Below, in pieces: positions 1-9,437 of a stretch of 64,000 bases of DNA (positions are counted from its first letter, which is position 1; every line of letters begins with the position of its first letter). Origin of the DNA: Acidobacteriota bacterium (GTDB lineage: Bacteria > Acidobacteriota > Aminicenantia > Aminicenantales > Saccharicenantaceae); contig JAKQUO010000048.1 of NCBI GenBank assembly GCA_029569255.1, positions 81,055 through 145,054 of the forward strand. Direction: 5' to 3'. Under the pieces are notes generated by a model. It worked only from the letters and a program-made list of their open reading frames with translations. It was not told where the DNA came from and did not search any database. Both the position numbers and the translations under genes were made by a program.

Positions 1-1
1 C

Positions 2-211
2 GCCCCCGAGCCCTTGCCCTCCGCCCTTCTCAAGAAGCTGTCCCCGCGTGAGCGGGCGGCCCTGACGCTCTGGGCCAACGAAGGCTTGACGGCCAAGGAC
101 ATCTCGGCGGTCCTGGCCTGCTCGGCCTCGACGGCCCGGGTCTTCCTTTTCAACGCCCGCCGCAAGATCAAGGCCCTGCTGGAGAACGCCCATGTTTTGC
201 AGAACGGCTGA
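2..211 (+). CDS. RNA polymerase sigma factor, C-terminal part (region 4-like HTH), truncated by window start
   Basis: Open frame from the window edge; LSPRERAALTLWANEGLTAKDISAVLACSASTARVFLFNARRKIK resembles sigma-70 region 4; followed by an anti-sigma-like gene. Confidence 0.7.
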   Translation, partial: APEPLPSALLKKLSPRERAALTLWANEGLTAKDISAVLACSASTARVFLFNARRKIKALLENAHVLQNG

Positions 212-647
212 CCTTCTTCATGCCGCCCTGCCCCTGCGGCCCTTCCGGGACTGGCTCATCCGGAGCCACATGGAGGGCTGTCCGCGCTGCCAGGCCCGGC
301 TCCTCAGCCGGGAAGAGGCGCGAGGGCTTCTCGTCGCCCCGGACCGGGCGGGAGACGCGCGGGGCCTCTGGCCGAGGATCGCCGCGGAACGGGAGCGTTC
401 GGGGCGCGTTCCGGAAACGCCCCGGGCCGCCGGCGCCGCGTGGCGGGCGGTGGCCGTCTCGGCCTTGGCCCTGGTCATCGCGGTCACCGGCTTGTGGGTC
501 CTCCGCGAGACCGAAACGCCGGCCGCGGCCGCGCCCGACCGCTTCGAGATCAGCTATGTCAACGTGGGCGGCGCGCCCGCCCAAACGTTCGTCTATCAGC
601 CGCAGGGCTCGGACTCGGTCTTCGTCTGGGCCCAAAAAACCCCATGA
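192..647 (+). CDS. Anti-sigma-factor-like membrane protein
   Basis: HMEGCPRCQARL zinc-finger-like motif, one TM segment (AVAVSALALVIAVTGLWVL); overlaps the sigma gene. Confidence 0.6.
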   Translation: MFCRTADLLHAALPLRPFRDWLIRSHMEGCPRCQARLLSREEARGLLVAPDRAGDARGLWPRIAAERERSGRVPETPRAAGAAWRAVAVSALALVIAVTGLWVLRETETPAAAAPDRFEISYVNVGGAPAQTFVYQPQGSDSVFVWAQKTP

Positions 648-658
648 GGAGGGTGGTG

Positions 659-2308
659 ATGAATAAGCGACATTGGAGCCTTTTCGCGGGAACGCTCCTC
701 GCCGTCGGCGTCCTGGCCGCGTTCGCCGCGGCCGAGCCGCCTCAAACCTCATCGTCCCCCGTGACCGCGTTCGCGCTGACGATGAGGATCCTCGAAGGAT
801 CGCGAGAGGCGGCGCCCGCGCCGGCCAAACCCGTCACGTCCTCCTATCTGAAGTTCATGAGCTTCTCCAATTACGAGCTCGAGGAGGACGTCAAGGCCGA
901 CCAGCAGATCAAGAAGGTCTACGGCCTCGAGGACCTCGGCCTGATCGCCACCGCGGACCTGGGCTGGGAGAAAGGGAAGAACGACAAGGCCCTGTACATG
1001 TTCCGGCTGAACGGCCAGGAATACCTGCTCATCGTCACCCCCGGCCGGCGCCCCGAAAAGAACCAGTTCCGGATCGAGGTCTGGGAGCAGAGCCGCGACC
1101 GGCGGGCCAACCTCTTGGACACGGAATTTTCGCTCCCGGCGAAGGCCGCGGCTGTCTTCGGCTTCGAGAACACGGAGCAGAAGCCCTACTTCATCACCCT
1201 CAGGGTCGAGCGCTGGGTCGGCGATCCGGCCGCGGCCGCCGCCAGGCCCGCGGGCGGAACGGTCGGCGGGGTCGTCGGGGGCGTGATCAGGGCCGGCGCC
1301 GACAAGGTCAAGCCGCCCCAGCTCATCAAGGAGGTCCCGGCGGTCTATCCCGAGGAGGCCAGGAAAGCCGGCGTCCAGGGCGTCGTCATCATGGAAGCGA
1401 CGACCGACACCTACGGCCGGGTCGCGAGCGTCAAGATCCTCCGGGGCATCCCCCTTCTCGACCAGGCGGCCCTGGACGCCCTCAAACAGTGGGTCTACGA
1501 GCCCATGGTCATCGACGGCAAGCCCCAGCCGGTCACATTCACGGTAACGATGAGGTTCCAGCTCGACGATAAGAAAAAGCCCCAGGTCGAAGGCGGCGTC
1601 AGCGGCGGCGTCGCCGGGGGAGTCCAGGGCGGGGTCGAAGGTGGCGTCGAGGGGGGTGTCGTCGGCGGCGTCGCCGGAGGCGCCGTTCAATTCGAAGGCG
1701 GCGCCGTCCGGGCCGTCGGCAAGGTCCAGCCGCCCAAGCTCGTCATGTCGGTCCAGCCGGTCTACCCGAAAATCGCCAAGCAGGCCCACGTCGAGGGCGT
1801 GGTCATCCTCGAGGCCAAGACCGACGAGCAGGGCGACGTCATCGAAACGCGCGTCCTGCGCTCGATCCCGCTGCTCGACCAGGCCGCGATCGACGCCGTC
1901 AGGCGGTGGAAATACGAGCCCCTGGTCATCGACGGCAAACCGCACAAGGCCGTTTTCACCGTGACCGTCAGGTTCACCCTCGATGAACCCGAACACAGGG
2001 CCGCCGACAAGTTCGCCGAAGGGGCCGTCAAAGCCACCGGCGACATCAAGCCGCCCGCTCTGCTCAAGGAAGTCCAGCCGGTCTACCCTGAGGTCGCCCG
2101 CCAGGCCGGCGTCGAGGGAGTGGTCATCCTCAGCGTCAAGACCGACGAGACCGGCAAGGTCGTGGAAACGATGGTCCTGCGCTCGATCCCTCTCCTCGAC
2201 CAGGCCGCCATCGACGCGGTCCGCCAGTGGGTCTACGAGCCGTTCGTCCACGAGGGCAAAGCCCGGCCCATCGTGTTCACGGTGACCGTCCGCTTCCAGC
2301 TCAAGTAG
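659..2308 (+). CDS. Secreted/periplasmic protein with three tandem TonB C-terminal-like domains
   Basis: Signal peptide (MNKRHWSLFAGTLLAVGVLAAFAAA); three repeats of VxPVYPexArxAgVeGVVILexxTDexGxVxxxxVLRSIPLLDQAAxDAvrqWxYEPxVxxGKpxpVxFTVTvRF; Gly-Val rich linkers. Confidence 0.85.
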   Translation: MNKRHWSLFAGTLLAVGVLAAFAAAEPPQTSSSPVTAFALTMRILEGSREAAPAPAKPVTSSYLKFMSFSNYELEEDVKADQQIKKVYGLEDLGLIATADLGWEKGKNDKALYMFRLNGQEYLLIVTPGRRPEKNQFRIEVWEQSRDRRANLLDTEFSLPAKAAAVFGFENTEQKPYFITLRVERWVGDPAAAAARPAGGTVGGVVGGVIRAGADKVKPPQLIKEVPAVYPEEARKAGVQGVVIMEATTDTYGRVASVKILRGIPLLDQAALDALKQWVYEPMVIDGKPQPVTFTVTMRFQLDDKKKPQVEGGVSGGVAGGVQGGVEGGVEGGVVGGVAGGAVQFEGGAVRAVGKVQPPKLVMSVQPVYPKIAKQAHVEGVVILEAKTDEQGDVIETRVLRSIPLLDQAAIDAVRRWKYEPLVIDGKPHKAVFTVTVRFTLDEPEHRAADKFAEGAVKATGDIKPPALLKEVQPVYPEVARQAGVEGVVILSVKTDETGKVVETMVLRSIPLLDQAAIDAVRQWVYEPFVHEGKARPIVFTVTVRFQLK

Positions 2309-2317
2309 GGGAGAGCG

Positions 2318-3112
2318 TCAGCCCAGCTTCGAGTAGTCGAGCTCCGAGCCCAGGAGGCTGTGCGGGATGAGGAAGATGACGAGCGTCACGAGCGACGCGG
2401 CGACGACGAAGGGCCGGGCCGGCTTCCCCTTGCGCCCGGCGGCCAGGGCGACGATCCAGAAGAGGAAGGCGATGAGCGTCTTGTTGTCGGTCAGGTCGGT
2501 CCCGAGCGGGAACCCGGCCCAGGCGACGCCGAAGGCGAACTTCTGCATGAGCGGGCCGAGGATGAAGCCGCCGAGAAAGAGCAGCCCGACCGCCCAGAGG
2601 ACGAGCCGCCGCGGGTTCCTCTTCCTGTCGAGGGCCGCGAGGCCGGCCGCCGTGGAGAAGAGCATGCCGGCGAACATCACCAGGACGTGGGGGACGACGA
2701 TCCAGCCGGGGACCGGGTCCTTGAAGCGGAGGATGACGGGCTCGCGTCCGCCGATCACGGCCCGGCCCGCCCCTTCCCCGACGGCGACCCGGTAGGCGAC
2801 CTTGCCGGCCGCCGGCTGCCGGGGCAGGCGGCCGACCAGCCGGTCGCCCTCCCGGGCGAGCGGCAGCCTCTCCCAGGCGTCGCCCGTCGGGTAGCGCTTC
2901 CATTCGATCCAGCCCTCGAGCGGCGCCGGCGCGGGCACGGCCACCTCGGCGTCGGCCGTCGTCTCGGCGCTCCGGGGCAGCTTGTACCGGACCTCCGTCC
3001 CGCCGACGGCGGCCCGGCCCTTCAACGGATAGGTCGGGCCGGTCAGCCGCTGATGGACGAGCGAGGCCAAGGTGAGGAGGACGGCCAGGGCCCAGAGGAG
3101 TCCCTTGCGCAT
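2318..3112 (-). CDS. Hypothetical membrane protein
   Basis: Coding-like ORF with N-terminal TM and 4-5 predicted TM segments in the C-terminal half. Confidence 0.6.
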   Translation of the reverse strand: MRKGLLWALAVLLTLASLVHQRLTGPTYPLKGRAAVGGTEVRYKLPRSAETTADAEVAVPAPAPLEGWIEWKRYPTGDAWERLPLAREGDRLVGRLPRQPAAGKVAYRVAVGEGAGRAVIGGREPVILRFKDPVPGWIVVPHVLVMFAGMLFSTAAGLAALDRKRNPRRLVLWAVGLLFLGGFILGPLMQKFAFGVAWAGFPLGTDLTDNKTLIAFLFWIVALAAGRKGKPARPFVVAASLVTLVIFLIPHSLLGSELDYSKLG

Positions 3113-3118
3113 GGCGGG

Positions 3119-3808
3119 CTAGTCCTTGACCTCGATCGAGCCCAGGACGGCCGATCCCCTGACGGTCAGGACCTCGGCCGCCGGCTCGCTCGGGGCCTTC
3201 CTGCGGCTCTCGACGGAGCCGAGGACGGGCGTCCCCTCCAGGACGACCTGCCATTCGCGCGGGACATGGACCTCGACGCTCCCGAAGACGGCCGACAGCG
3301 CCAGCTCGGCCTGCCCGCCGGCGAGCCGGGCCCCGCGGAGGTCGATCTCGGCCGCGCCGAAGACGACTTCGGCCGCGCCGCCCCGGAAGCTCTGCGACAC
3401 GACCTTTCGGCTCGTCCCGGAGAAGACCTGCTTGATGTTCAGGTCGTCGGCCGTCGATTCCGAGGCCGACTGTCTGTCCGGATGCCAGGCCGGCCGGAGC
3501 AGGACCCAGAGGCCGGCCCCGATGATGGCCAGCGGCCAGACGAAGTGCCAGAGGGCCCGGTCGAAGACCCGCAGGCGGATGAGCAGGAAGAAGGCGCCGA
3601 AGAGGATGAAGAAGGCCCCCGCCCCGACGTTCCTGAAATTGTTGCTGAGAAGGATGGAGACGCCGATGAGGATGAAGATCGCCGGCCAGTAGCGGCCGAC
3701 GAAGTCCCCGAAGACGATCCGGCCCATCTGGTCCAGGAGGAACAGGACCCCGAGGAAGATGAGAAGGATGCCCCAGAAGATGCGGCCCTGCGTCTTTTGC
3801 GCGCTCAT
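3119..3808 (-). CDS. LiaI/LiaF-type membrane protein (cell wall-active antibiotic response-like)
   Basis: Four short hydrophobic helices followed by a C-terminal beta-repeat domain (VFSGTSRKVVSQSFRGGAAEVVFGAAEIDLRGA...). Confidence 0.65.
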   Translation of the reverse strand: MSAQKTQGRIFWGILLIFLGVLFLLDQMGRIVFGDFVGRYWPAIFILIGVSILLSNNFRNVGAGAFFILFGAFFLLIRLRVFDRALWHFVWPLAIIGAGLWVLLRPAWHPDRQSASESTADDLNIKQVFSGTSRKVVSQSFRGGAAEVVFGAAEIDLRGARLAGGQAELALSAVFGSVEVHVPREWQVVLEGTPVLGSVESRRKAPSEPAAEVLTVRGSAVLGSIEVKD

Positions 3809-3987
3809 GTGTTCCCTCCGTTCGGGCTTAGGATACCACAGCCCCTCGGCCCCCGCAAAAACGGGCCTCTCCGCGACCCCGGTCCCCCCTCTCCCGCGGC
3901 GGCGATGGGCGTCGCCCCGGCGGTCCCCGCTGTCGGAGGAGGGGGAGCGCGCGGCTGGGCGAGCGAAGCCCGGGTCGAGGCGCGCGC

Positions 3988-4800
3988 TCAGAGCCGGCGG
4001 ACGTTCATGCCGCCGCTCACCTCGATCACGGCCCCGGTCGAGAAGGCGAAGTCGCCCCGGGCCAGCGCGGCCACGGCCCGGCCGACGTCCTCGGGCCGCC
4101 CCCAGCGGCCCTGGGGAACGAGGCCCTCGGCGATGAGCCGGTCGTATCTCTTCTTCACCCCGGCGGTCATGTCCGTGGCGATGATGCCCGGCCGGACCTC
4201 GTAGACGCCGATGCCCTTCGCGGCCAGGGCGTCGGCGAAGACCGTGGCCGCCATGCTCAGGGCCGCCTTCGAAATGCAGTACTCGGCCCGCGAGGCCGAG
4301 GAGACGGCGGCCGAGATGGAGGTGATGAAGACGATGGCCGGGGCGGGGCCGTTCTCGAGGGGCTTCTGGGCGAGCATCCGTTTCGCCGCGTTCTGGCTCA
4401 GGAAGAACGGCCCCCGGGCGTTCGTCGAGAGGAGCCGGTCGTAGCTCGCGGGGCCCGTCTCCAGGACGCCGACGCGCTCGGCCGGGGCGACCCCGGCGTT
4501 GTTGACCAGGACGTCGATCCGGCCGCACACCCCGGCCGCGGCGTCGAGCATCCGGTCGTGGTCCTCGATCCTGGCGATGTCCCCGGCGACGGGCAGGAAC
4601 CGGCCGCCGAGCTCGCGGACGCGCTCCTTGACCTCGAAGAGGCCCTTCCTCCGGTCCCCCGGCTCGAAGACGATGTCGATGCCGACGACGTCGAAGCCCT
4701 CGCGGGCCAGGGCCAGGACGATCCCCCGGCCGATGCCTCGCCCGGCCCCGGTGACGACGGCGGCGGGGCGTGAGCCGCGCGGTTTCTTGGGCACGATCAT
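3988..4800 (-). CDS. SDR-family oxidoreductase (3-oxoacyl-ACP reductase-like)
   Basis: TGAGRGIGRGI cofactor motif, NNAGVA, YCISKAAL (YxxxK). Confidence 0.9.
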   Translation of the reverse strand: MIVPKKPRGSRPAAVVTGAGRGIGRGIVLALAREGFDVVGIDIVFEPGDRRKGLFEVKERVRELGGRFLPVAGDIARIEDHDRMLDAAAGVCGRIDVLVNNAGVAPAERVGVLETGPASYDRLLSTNARGPFFLSQNAAKRMLAQKPLENGPAPAIVFITSISAAVSSASRAEYCISKAALSMAATVFADALAAKGIGVYEVRPGIIATDMTAGVKKRYDRLIAEGLVPQGRWGRPEDVGRAVAALARGDFAFSTGAVIEVSGGMNVRRL

Positions 4801-6815
4801 TCCTCCTCGGCGACGATGCGGTCGTTGCGGAAGTCGTCCCAGACGGTCTCGAACCAGGCCTCGGCCGGAGGGACGGGCCGGACCGGGACCCAGCGCTTTT
4901 CGGGCCGGCCCCGGCCGCCGAGGCGGACCTCCAGGATGTTCCGCCCGACGAAGTCGTCCGGTCCGGCGAGCGAGAAGGCCCAGCGCCCGCCGAGGCGCGG
5001 GTGGGGGGGCTCGCCGGCCGGGTCGGGCACGAGATAGGAGCCCCGGCTCTTACCGCCCCGGTCGAGGTACTCGGCGATGGCCTCGAGGTAGACGGCGTGG
5101 GTCAGGGCCAGGTCGAGGGACTTGAAGGCCCGGGGCAGGTCGCGGGGCGAAGCGGCCCGGAGCCCGCGGCGGGCCCGGAGCCACAGCCCGCGGGCTGCGT
5201 CTTTCCCCGCCCTGACGGCGGCGGCGTCCCGGACGACCGCGCCGCAGGCGGACATCCGCCGCCGGACCTCGGCGAGGCAGGCGGCGGGGTCGAGCGAGCC
5301 CGCTTGTTCCCGGCCCAGCATGGCCTCGGCCAGCTCCCGCCTGGCCCGGACGAGCGGGCCGGCGGCCCGGGCGAACGCGGCGTCGGAGAGAGGCCGGCCG
5401 GCCCGGCGGCGGGCGATGAACAGGGCCGCCCGGGCGCCGCCGACCTGCCCGGCGTTGAGGGCCGAGCCGCCCGGCCGGGTGACGCCGTGGGTGCCGCAGA
5501 CCTCGCCGACCGGGAAGAGCCCGCGGACGTTCGACTCCCACCAGACCGAGGCCCTGAAGCCGCCGTTGTTGTGCTGGGCGCAGACGGCGATCTCCAGCGG
5601 CTCGCGGGCGAGATCGATCCCGTGCGCCCGGTAGAGGGCGACGGCCGGCGGGTTCATCTTCCTCAGCCGGGCGATGGGCGTGGCCATGAGCGCGCCCGAC
5701 CGCTCGAGATAGGCGAAGGCCTCGGGGCCGAGGAGCGCCGGCGCGAACGGCGCCAACCGGCCGTCGCCGCGGGGGTCGGCGCGGAAGTCGAGGAAGACGC
5801 GCCGCCCCTTGACGACCGTCTCCTCGTGGACGAGGACGTCGATGAGCGACGAGCCGCCGCCCCGGGCCTTGCGCGGGTCGAACGGCCACTGGTAGCCCTT
5901 GAGGAAGACGGCCGTGGCCAGCGCGCCCATGTCGGGGAAGTAGTCGTTGAGGAACTCGCGCTCGTCGCCGCCCCGCGCGTCCGTCGAGACGTAGCGGGGG
6001 ACGGCCTGCTGGTAGGCGCCGGAGACGTTCCAGCGGAACTTGGTCGAGGCCAGGCCGAACTGGGACTCGGTCAGGTTGTGGGCCGTGGCGCCGGCCTCGA
6101 AGAGCAGGCCGTGGGACCCGGTCTGGCTCTCCGGGTAGACCGAGTGCTCGTACAGGCCGCCGGGGCCGCCCGTGGCGGCGATGACGTTCACGGCGTTGAA
6201 GAGGATGAAACCGCGCTCCCGCGAGCCGAGCCCGGCCCGGTCGAGGGCGACGGCCCCGAGGACCCGGCGGCGGACGCCCCGCCCCCCGGCGAGGAGCGCG
6301 ATGGCCTCGTGGCCGTCGAAGACGCGGACCCGGCGGCGCCGGCACTCGGCGAGGAGCTTCTCGAACATCATCCTCGAGGTCAGCGGCCCGGCCGAGGTGG
6401 CCCGCTGGCGCGGGTCGTGGTCGGTCTTGTAGCCGACGTAGGCGCCGAAGCGGTCGTGGGGGAAGGGGACGCCCAGGGCGACGAGGTGGAAGAAGGCCTC
6501 GAGCGAGCCCTGGGCCTCGGCCAGGGCGATGTCGCCGTGCGCCGAGCCGCCCGCCGCCAGGTCGCGGGCCATTTCGGCCGCGGAGTCGGGCCGGTCGCCG
6601 GAGAGCGAGAGCTTGTAGTAGGTCTGTTTGTCCGAGCCGGACTCGGCCGAGGCGCCGGCCCCCAGGCGCGATGTGACCACCGCGACGTCGGCCTGCCCGT
6701 GCTCATGGAGGCGGACGGCGGCGTTGAGGCCGGCCGCGCCGCTGCCGATGACGAGGGTGTTGAGGGAGTGGAGCGGATAGGTCCGCCCGCCGATCCGGAC
6801 GCGGCTCGTCCTCAT
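4797..6815 (-). CDS. FAD-binding protein, fumarate reductase/succinate dehydrogenase flavoprotein-like
   Basis: NTLVIGSGAAGLNAAVRLHEHG dinucleotide-binding motif, ATGGPGGLYEHS, GEVCGTHGVTRPGGSALNAGQVGG; ATGA overlap with the SDR gene. Confidence 0.85.
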   Translation of the reverse strand: MRTSRVRIGGRTYPLHSLNTLVIGSGAAGLNAAVRLHEHGQADVAVVTSRLGAGASAESGSDKQTYYKLSLSGDRPDSAAEMARDLAAGGSAHGDIALAEAQGSLEAFFHLVALGVPFPHDRFGAYVGYKTDHDPRQRATSAGPLTSRMMFEKLLAECRRRRVRVFDGHEAIALLAGGRGVRRRVLGAVALDRAGLGSRERGFILFNAVNVIAATGGPGGLYEHSVYPESQTGSHGLLFEAGATAHNLTESQFGLASTKFRWNVSGAYQQAVPRYVSTDARGGDEREFLNDYFPDMGALATAVFLKGYQWPFDPRKARGGGSSLIDVLVHEETVVKGRRVFLDFRADPRGDGRLAPFAPALLGPEAFAYLERSGALMATPIARLRKMNPPAVALYRAHGIDLAREPLEIAVCAQHNNGGFRASVWWESNVRGLFPVGEVCGTHGVTRPGGSALNAGQVGGARAALFIARRRAGRPLSDAAFARAAGPLVRARRELAEAMLGREQAGSLDPAACLAEVRRRMSACGAVVRDAAAVRAGKDAARGLWLRARRGLRAASPRDLPRAFKSLDLALTHAVYLEAIAEYLDRGGKSRGSYLVPDPAGEPPHPRLGGRWAFSLAGPDDFVGRNILEVRLGGRGRPEKRWVPVRPVPPAEAWFETVWDDFRNDRIVAEEE

Positions 6816-8164
6816 GGGGCCTGGCCTCCTTTCCGGGCCGACGCGGCGGCGCTCTTGTAGAGCGGGTCCCGGACGACGCAGCCCACCGGTTCCTGGCGGC
6901 GGAGGAGGTCCGAGCAGAGCGAGCAGGTCGTACAGACCTTCCCGGGATCGAACCGGCCCTCGCGGACGAGGTCGGCGGCGAAGTCCGGGTAGGCCAGCGC
7001 GCCCCGTCCGAAACCGATAACGGCGGTCCGCCCGGCGGCGACCATGGCCGCGCCGACGCCGGGGGCGAAGGCCCGGAGCCAGGAGTAGCCGGCGCCGACG
7101 ACGGCGATTCGGGGCGAGGCGAGCTGGATCTCCGAGGCGATCCGCAGATGGCGGGCCACGCCCTCGAGCGGGTGCTCGTCCGGGACGGGCCCGCCCGGGA
7201 CCGGCCGGTCGAAGGGCCGGCCGAAGTGGGGCTTCCAGGCCGGGACGCCGAGCGACAGGGCCAGGACGCGGACGCCCGCCTCGGCCAGCCCGGCCACGAG
7301 GGCCTTGGGCTCGTCGAGGTCGACGTTCCCGGGCGCGTCGGGGTCCATGCCGAAGCCGAAGGGGAAGGGGACGAGGTCGGCCGCCGATAGCCGCGAGGTC
7401 ACGATCAGGCTGGGCGTCTCGCCGCGGACGCGCCCGACCGTCTCGAGGAGGAAGCGGGCCCGGTTCGCGAACGGCCCGCCGTAGCGGCTGTCCTCGCGGC
7501 CGTGGGCGGCCAGGATCTCGGAGACGAGATAGCCGTGGCAGGCCTTGATGTCGACGCCGTCGAAGCCGGCCGCCGCGGCCAGGTCGGCCGCCTCGACGAA
7601 GTCGTCCCGGATCGCGTCGAGCTCGTCGTCGGGAACGAGGGGGTAGTCGGCCGGCAGGCCGAGGAGCGGGTCGAGGTGGGGATTGTGCTGCACGATCCGC
7701 GGCCGCGGCGTCCCCTCCGGCTTGGCGAAGCGGCCGGAGTCCGTCAGCTGGAGGACGAGGAGCGGCCGGTGGCCCGGGCCCCATTCCGCGGCGGCCGCGG
7801 CCCGCGTCTCCTCGGCCAGCCGGGCGAAGGCGCCGACGGTGCTCCCGGTGAGCCGGAGCTGGCGCGGGTTGGAGCGCCCGTCGGGGCGGACGGCCGCCGC
7901 CTCGATCCAGATGAGGCCGGCGCCCCCGGCGGCGTAGCGGCGGTAGCGGCGCCGGGTCCGCTCGGACGGCCCGCCCGACGCGTCGGCGTCCGCTCCCTCC
8001 ATCGGGAGGACGGCCAGGCGGTTGGGGACCGTGCGGCCCGCGACGACGGCCCTTTCGGCGAGGATGGAGGGATCGTCTTCATAGGGGATATCGAGCCCGA
8101 GGCGGCCGGCCTCGGCGAGCAGGCTCCCGGCCGAGCGGAGGCGGAACCGGGCGTGCGCGGCCAT
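6812..8164 (-). CDS. NADH:flavin oxidoreductase / old yellow enzyme family with C-terminal Cys cluster
   Basis: GFDGVDIKACHGYLVSEILA, GGPFANRARFLLETV; CTTCSLCSDLLRRQEPVGCVVRDP Fe-S-like cysteines. Confidence 0.85.
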   Translation of the reverse strand: MAAHARFRLRSAGSLLAEAGRLGLDIPYEDDPSILAERAVVAGRTVPNRLAVLPMEGADADASGGPSERTRRRYRRYAAGGAGLIWIEAAAVRPDGRSNPRQLRLTGSTVGAFARLAEETRAAAAAEWGPGHRPLLVLQLTDSGRFAKPEGTPRPRIVQHNPHLDPLLGLPADYPLVPDDELDAIRDDFVEAADLAAAAGFDGVDIKACHGYLVSEILAAHGREDSRYGGPFANRARFLLETVGRVRGETPSLIVTSRLSAADLVPFPFGFGMDPDAPGNVDLDEPKALVAGLAEAGVRVLALSLGVPAWKPHFGRPFDRPVPGGPVPDEHPLEGVARHLRIASEIQLASPRIAVVGAGYSWLRAFAPGVGAAMVAAGRTAVIGFGRGALAYPDFAADLVREGRFDPGKVCTTCSLCSDLLRRQEPVGCVVRDPLYKSAAASARKGGQAP

Positions 8165-8170
8165 GGCCGG

Positions 8171-9166
8171 TCACGCCGCCGTCCCGCCGGCGACGCGCCG
8201 GACGGCCCGGATGTCGCGCCTGACCCGGCCTTCGCAGACGGCCGGCCAGCGGTCCCGCGGCAGGGGAGAGAGCTTGCCCGCGTCGCGGAGAGACCGTGTC
8301 CGGGCCGCGAGCCCGAGGAGCCGGACGAGCTCGGGGACCGCGAGGTCGGGGAAGCGGGCCAGGAACTCCGGGTCGTGGACGGGGATCCGGAAATCGCCGC
8401 CGTGGTCCTCGACCGTCAGGGCGATGCCGGGATGGGCGGCGCCGAGGGCCTCGATGATCGCGGCCAGGTCGACGACGCCCTTGCCGGCCTCGGCGGTGAA
8501 GGACACGAAGCCGTCCTCCGTGAGCAGGAGCCCGCCGTCCTTGATGTGGGTCGTCACGGTCCAGGGGAGGAGGCGGCGCGCCGCCAGGACGGGGTCCTCG
8601 AGCATGGTCAGGAGGTTCATGGTGTCGAGGCAGACGCCCAGGTACTCGCCGGGGGCCGCGTCGCACATGTCGAAGAGGCGGAGGAGCTCGAACGAGGTGA
8701 ACTCGAAGTGGGTCTCGATGGCCAGGACGACGCCGAAGTCGCGGAGCATCGGCCTCTGGGCCCGCAGGGCCGCGGCCGCGGCCCGGAGGAACTCGTCCGT
8801 CGACGGAGACTCCTTCCGCCAGCGCATCAGGCCGCCCGAGCAGGACCGGACCGTGGCCGCGCCGGCGTGGAAGGCCTGCTCGGCCGCCCGGCGGTTCGTG
8901 GCCGCGATGTCCCTGGGCCCGCCCGTGGCGAGATCGAGGGGGATGTGCTCGCCGCCGCCCCACTCGACGTAGAGGCGGTTCTCCTCGGCGAAGCTGCGGA
9001 CCTCGCGGAGGAAGGTCTTGTCCACGGCCGTCCCCGGCGGGACGTTGATCTCGGAGAACTGGACCCCGTCGGCCTCGTTGAGCACCGCCCACTCGAGGAG
9101 CTCGAAGGGGCTGAGGTCGAGGGGCTTGAGGCTGTAGCTGTCGACGCCGACCTTGAATTCTCTCAT
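8171..9166 (-). CDS. Sugar phosphate isomerase/epimerase-like TIM barrel
   Basis: MREFKVGVDSYSLKPLDLSPFELLEWAVLNEADGVQFSE; LAIETHFEFTSFELL; CLDTMNLLTMLEDP. Confidence 0.75.
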   Translation of the reverse strand: MREFKVGVDSYSLKPLDLSPFELLEWAVLNEADGVQFSEINVPPGTAVDKTFLREVRSFAEENRLYVEWGGGEHIPLDLATGGPRDIAATNRRAAEQAFHAGAATVRSCSGGLMRWRKESPSTDEFLRAAAAALRAQRPMLRDFGVVLAIETHFEFTSFELLRLFDMCDAAPGEYLGVCLDTMNLLTMLEDPVLAARRLLPWTVTTHIKDGGLLLTEDGFVSFTAEAGKGVVDLAAIIEALGAAHPGIALTVEDHGGDFRIPVHDPEFLARFPDLAVPELVRLLGLAARTRSLRDAGKLSPLPRDRWPAVCEGRVRRDIRAVRRVAGGTAA

Positions 9167-9223
9167 GGCCCCGTCCGGCGGCCTTATCATATCAGCAAGG
9201 CCCGCCTCTTGAACAGCCCCGGG

Positions 9224-9350
9224 CCGAGGCGCGTGTCGGGACATGTACCGCCCCGGTACGTGTCCCGCATGTCTGAACGGCGACACGTACCGGGAGGACA
9301 TGTCCCCGTTTGCCGGCCCATCCGACCCACACAACATGGAAGAGAACCTG
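9224..9350. repeat. REP-B element copy 1
   Basis: Shares CGAGGCGCGTGTCGGGACATGTACCGCCCCGGTACGTGTCCCG and TTTGCCGGCCCATCYGACCCACACAACRTGGMAGAGAACC with 30884-30977. Confidence 0.85.
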
Positions 9351-9437
9351 CTTCCCCGGCGCGCCGCCCCGCGCCGCTCCGCGGTGCGGCCGGGACGTCT
9401 TGCAAACGCGGCCTGGTTGGGATATCCTCTCGTAATC

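Noticed and set aside
1591-1690. Short tandem GGNGGCGTC repeats, considered as CRISPR-like or satellite
   Set aside because: In-frame coding repeats giving Gly-Val linkers of the TonB_C protein; no spacer structure.
2360-4204. 614-aa plus-strand ORF rich in Glu/Asp/Pro
   Set aside because: Antisense of the LiaF-like, membrane-protein and SDR genes; no motifs.
4770-6860. 696-aa plus-strand ORF
   Set aside because: Antisense of the flavoprotein gene, which has a clear FAD-binding motif; shadow ORF.
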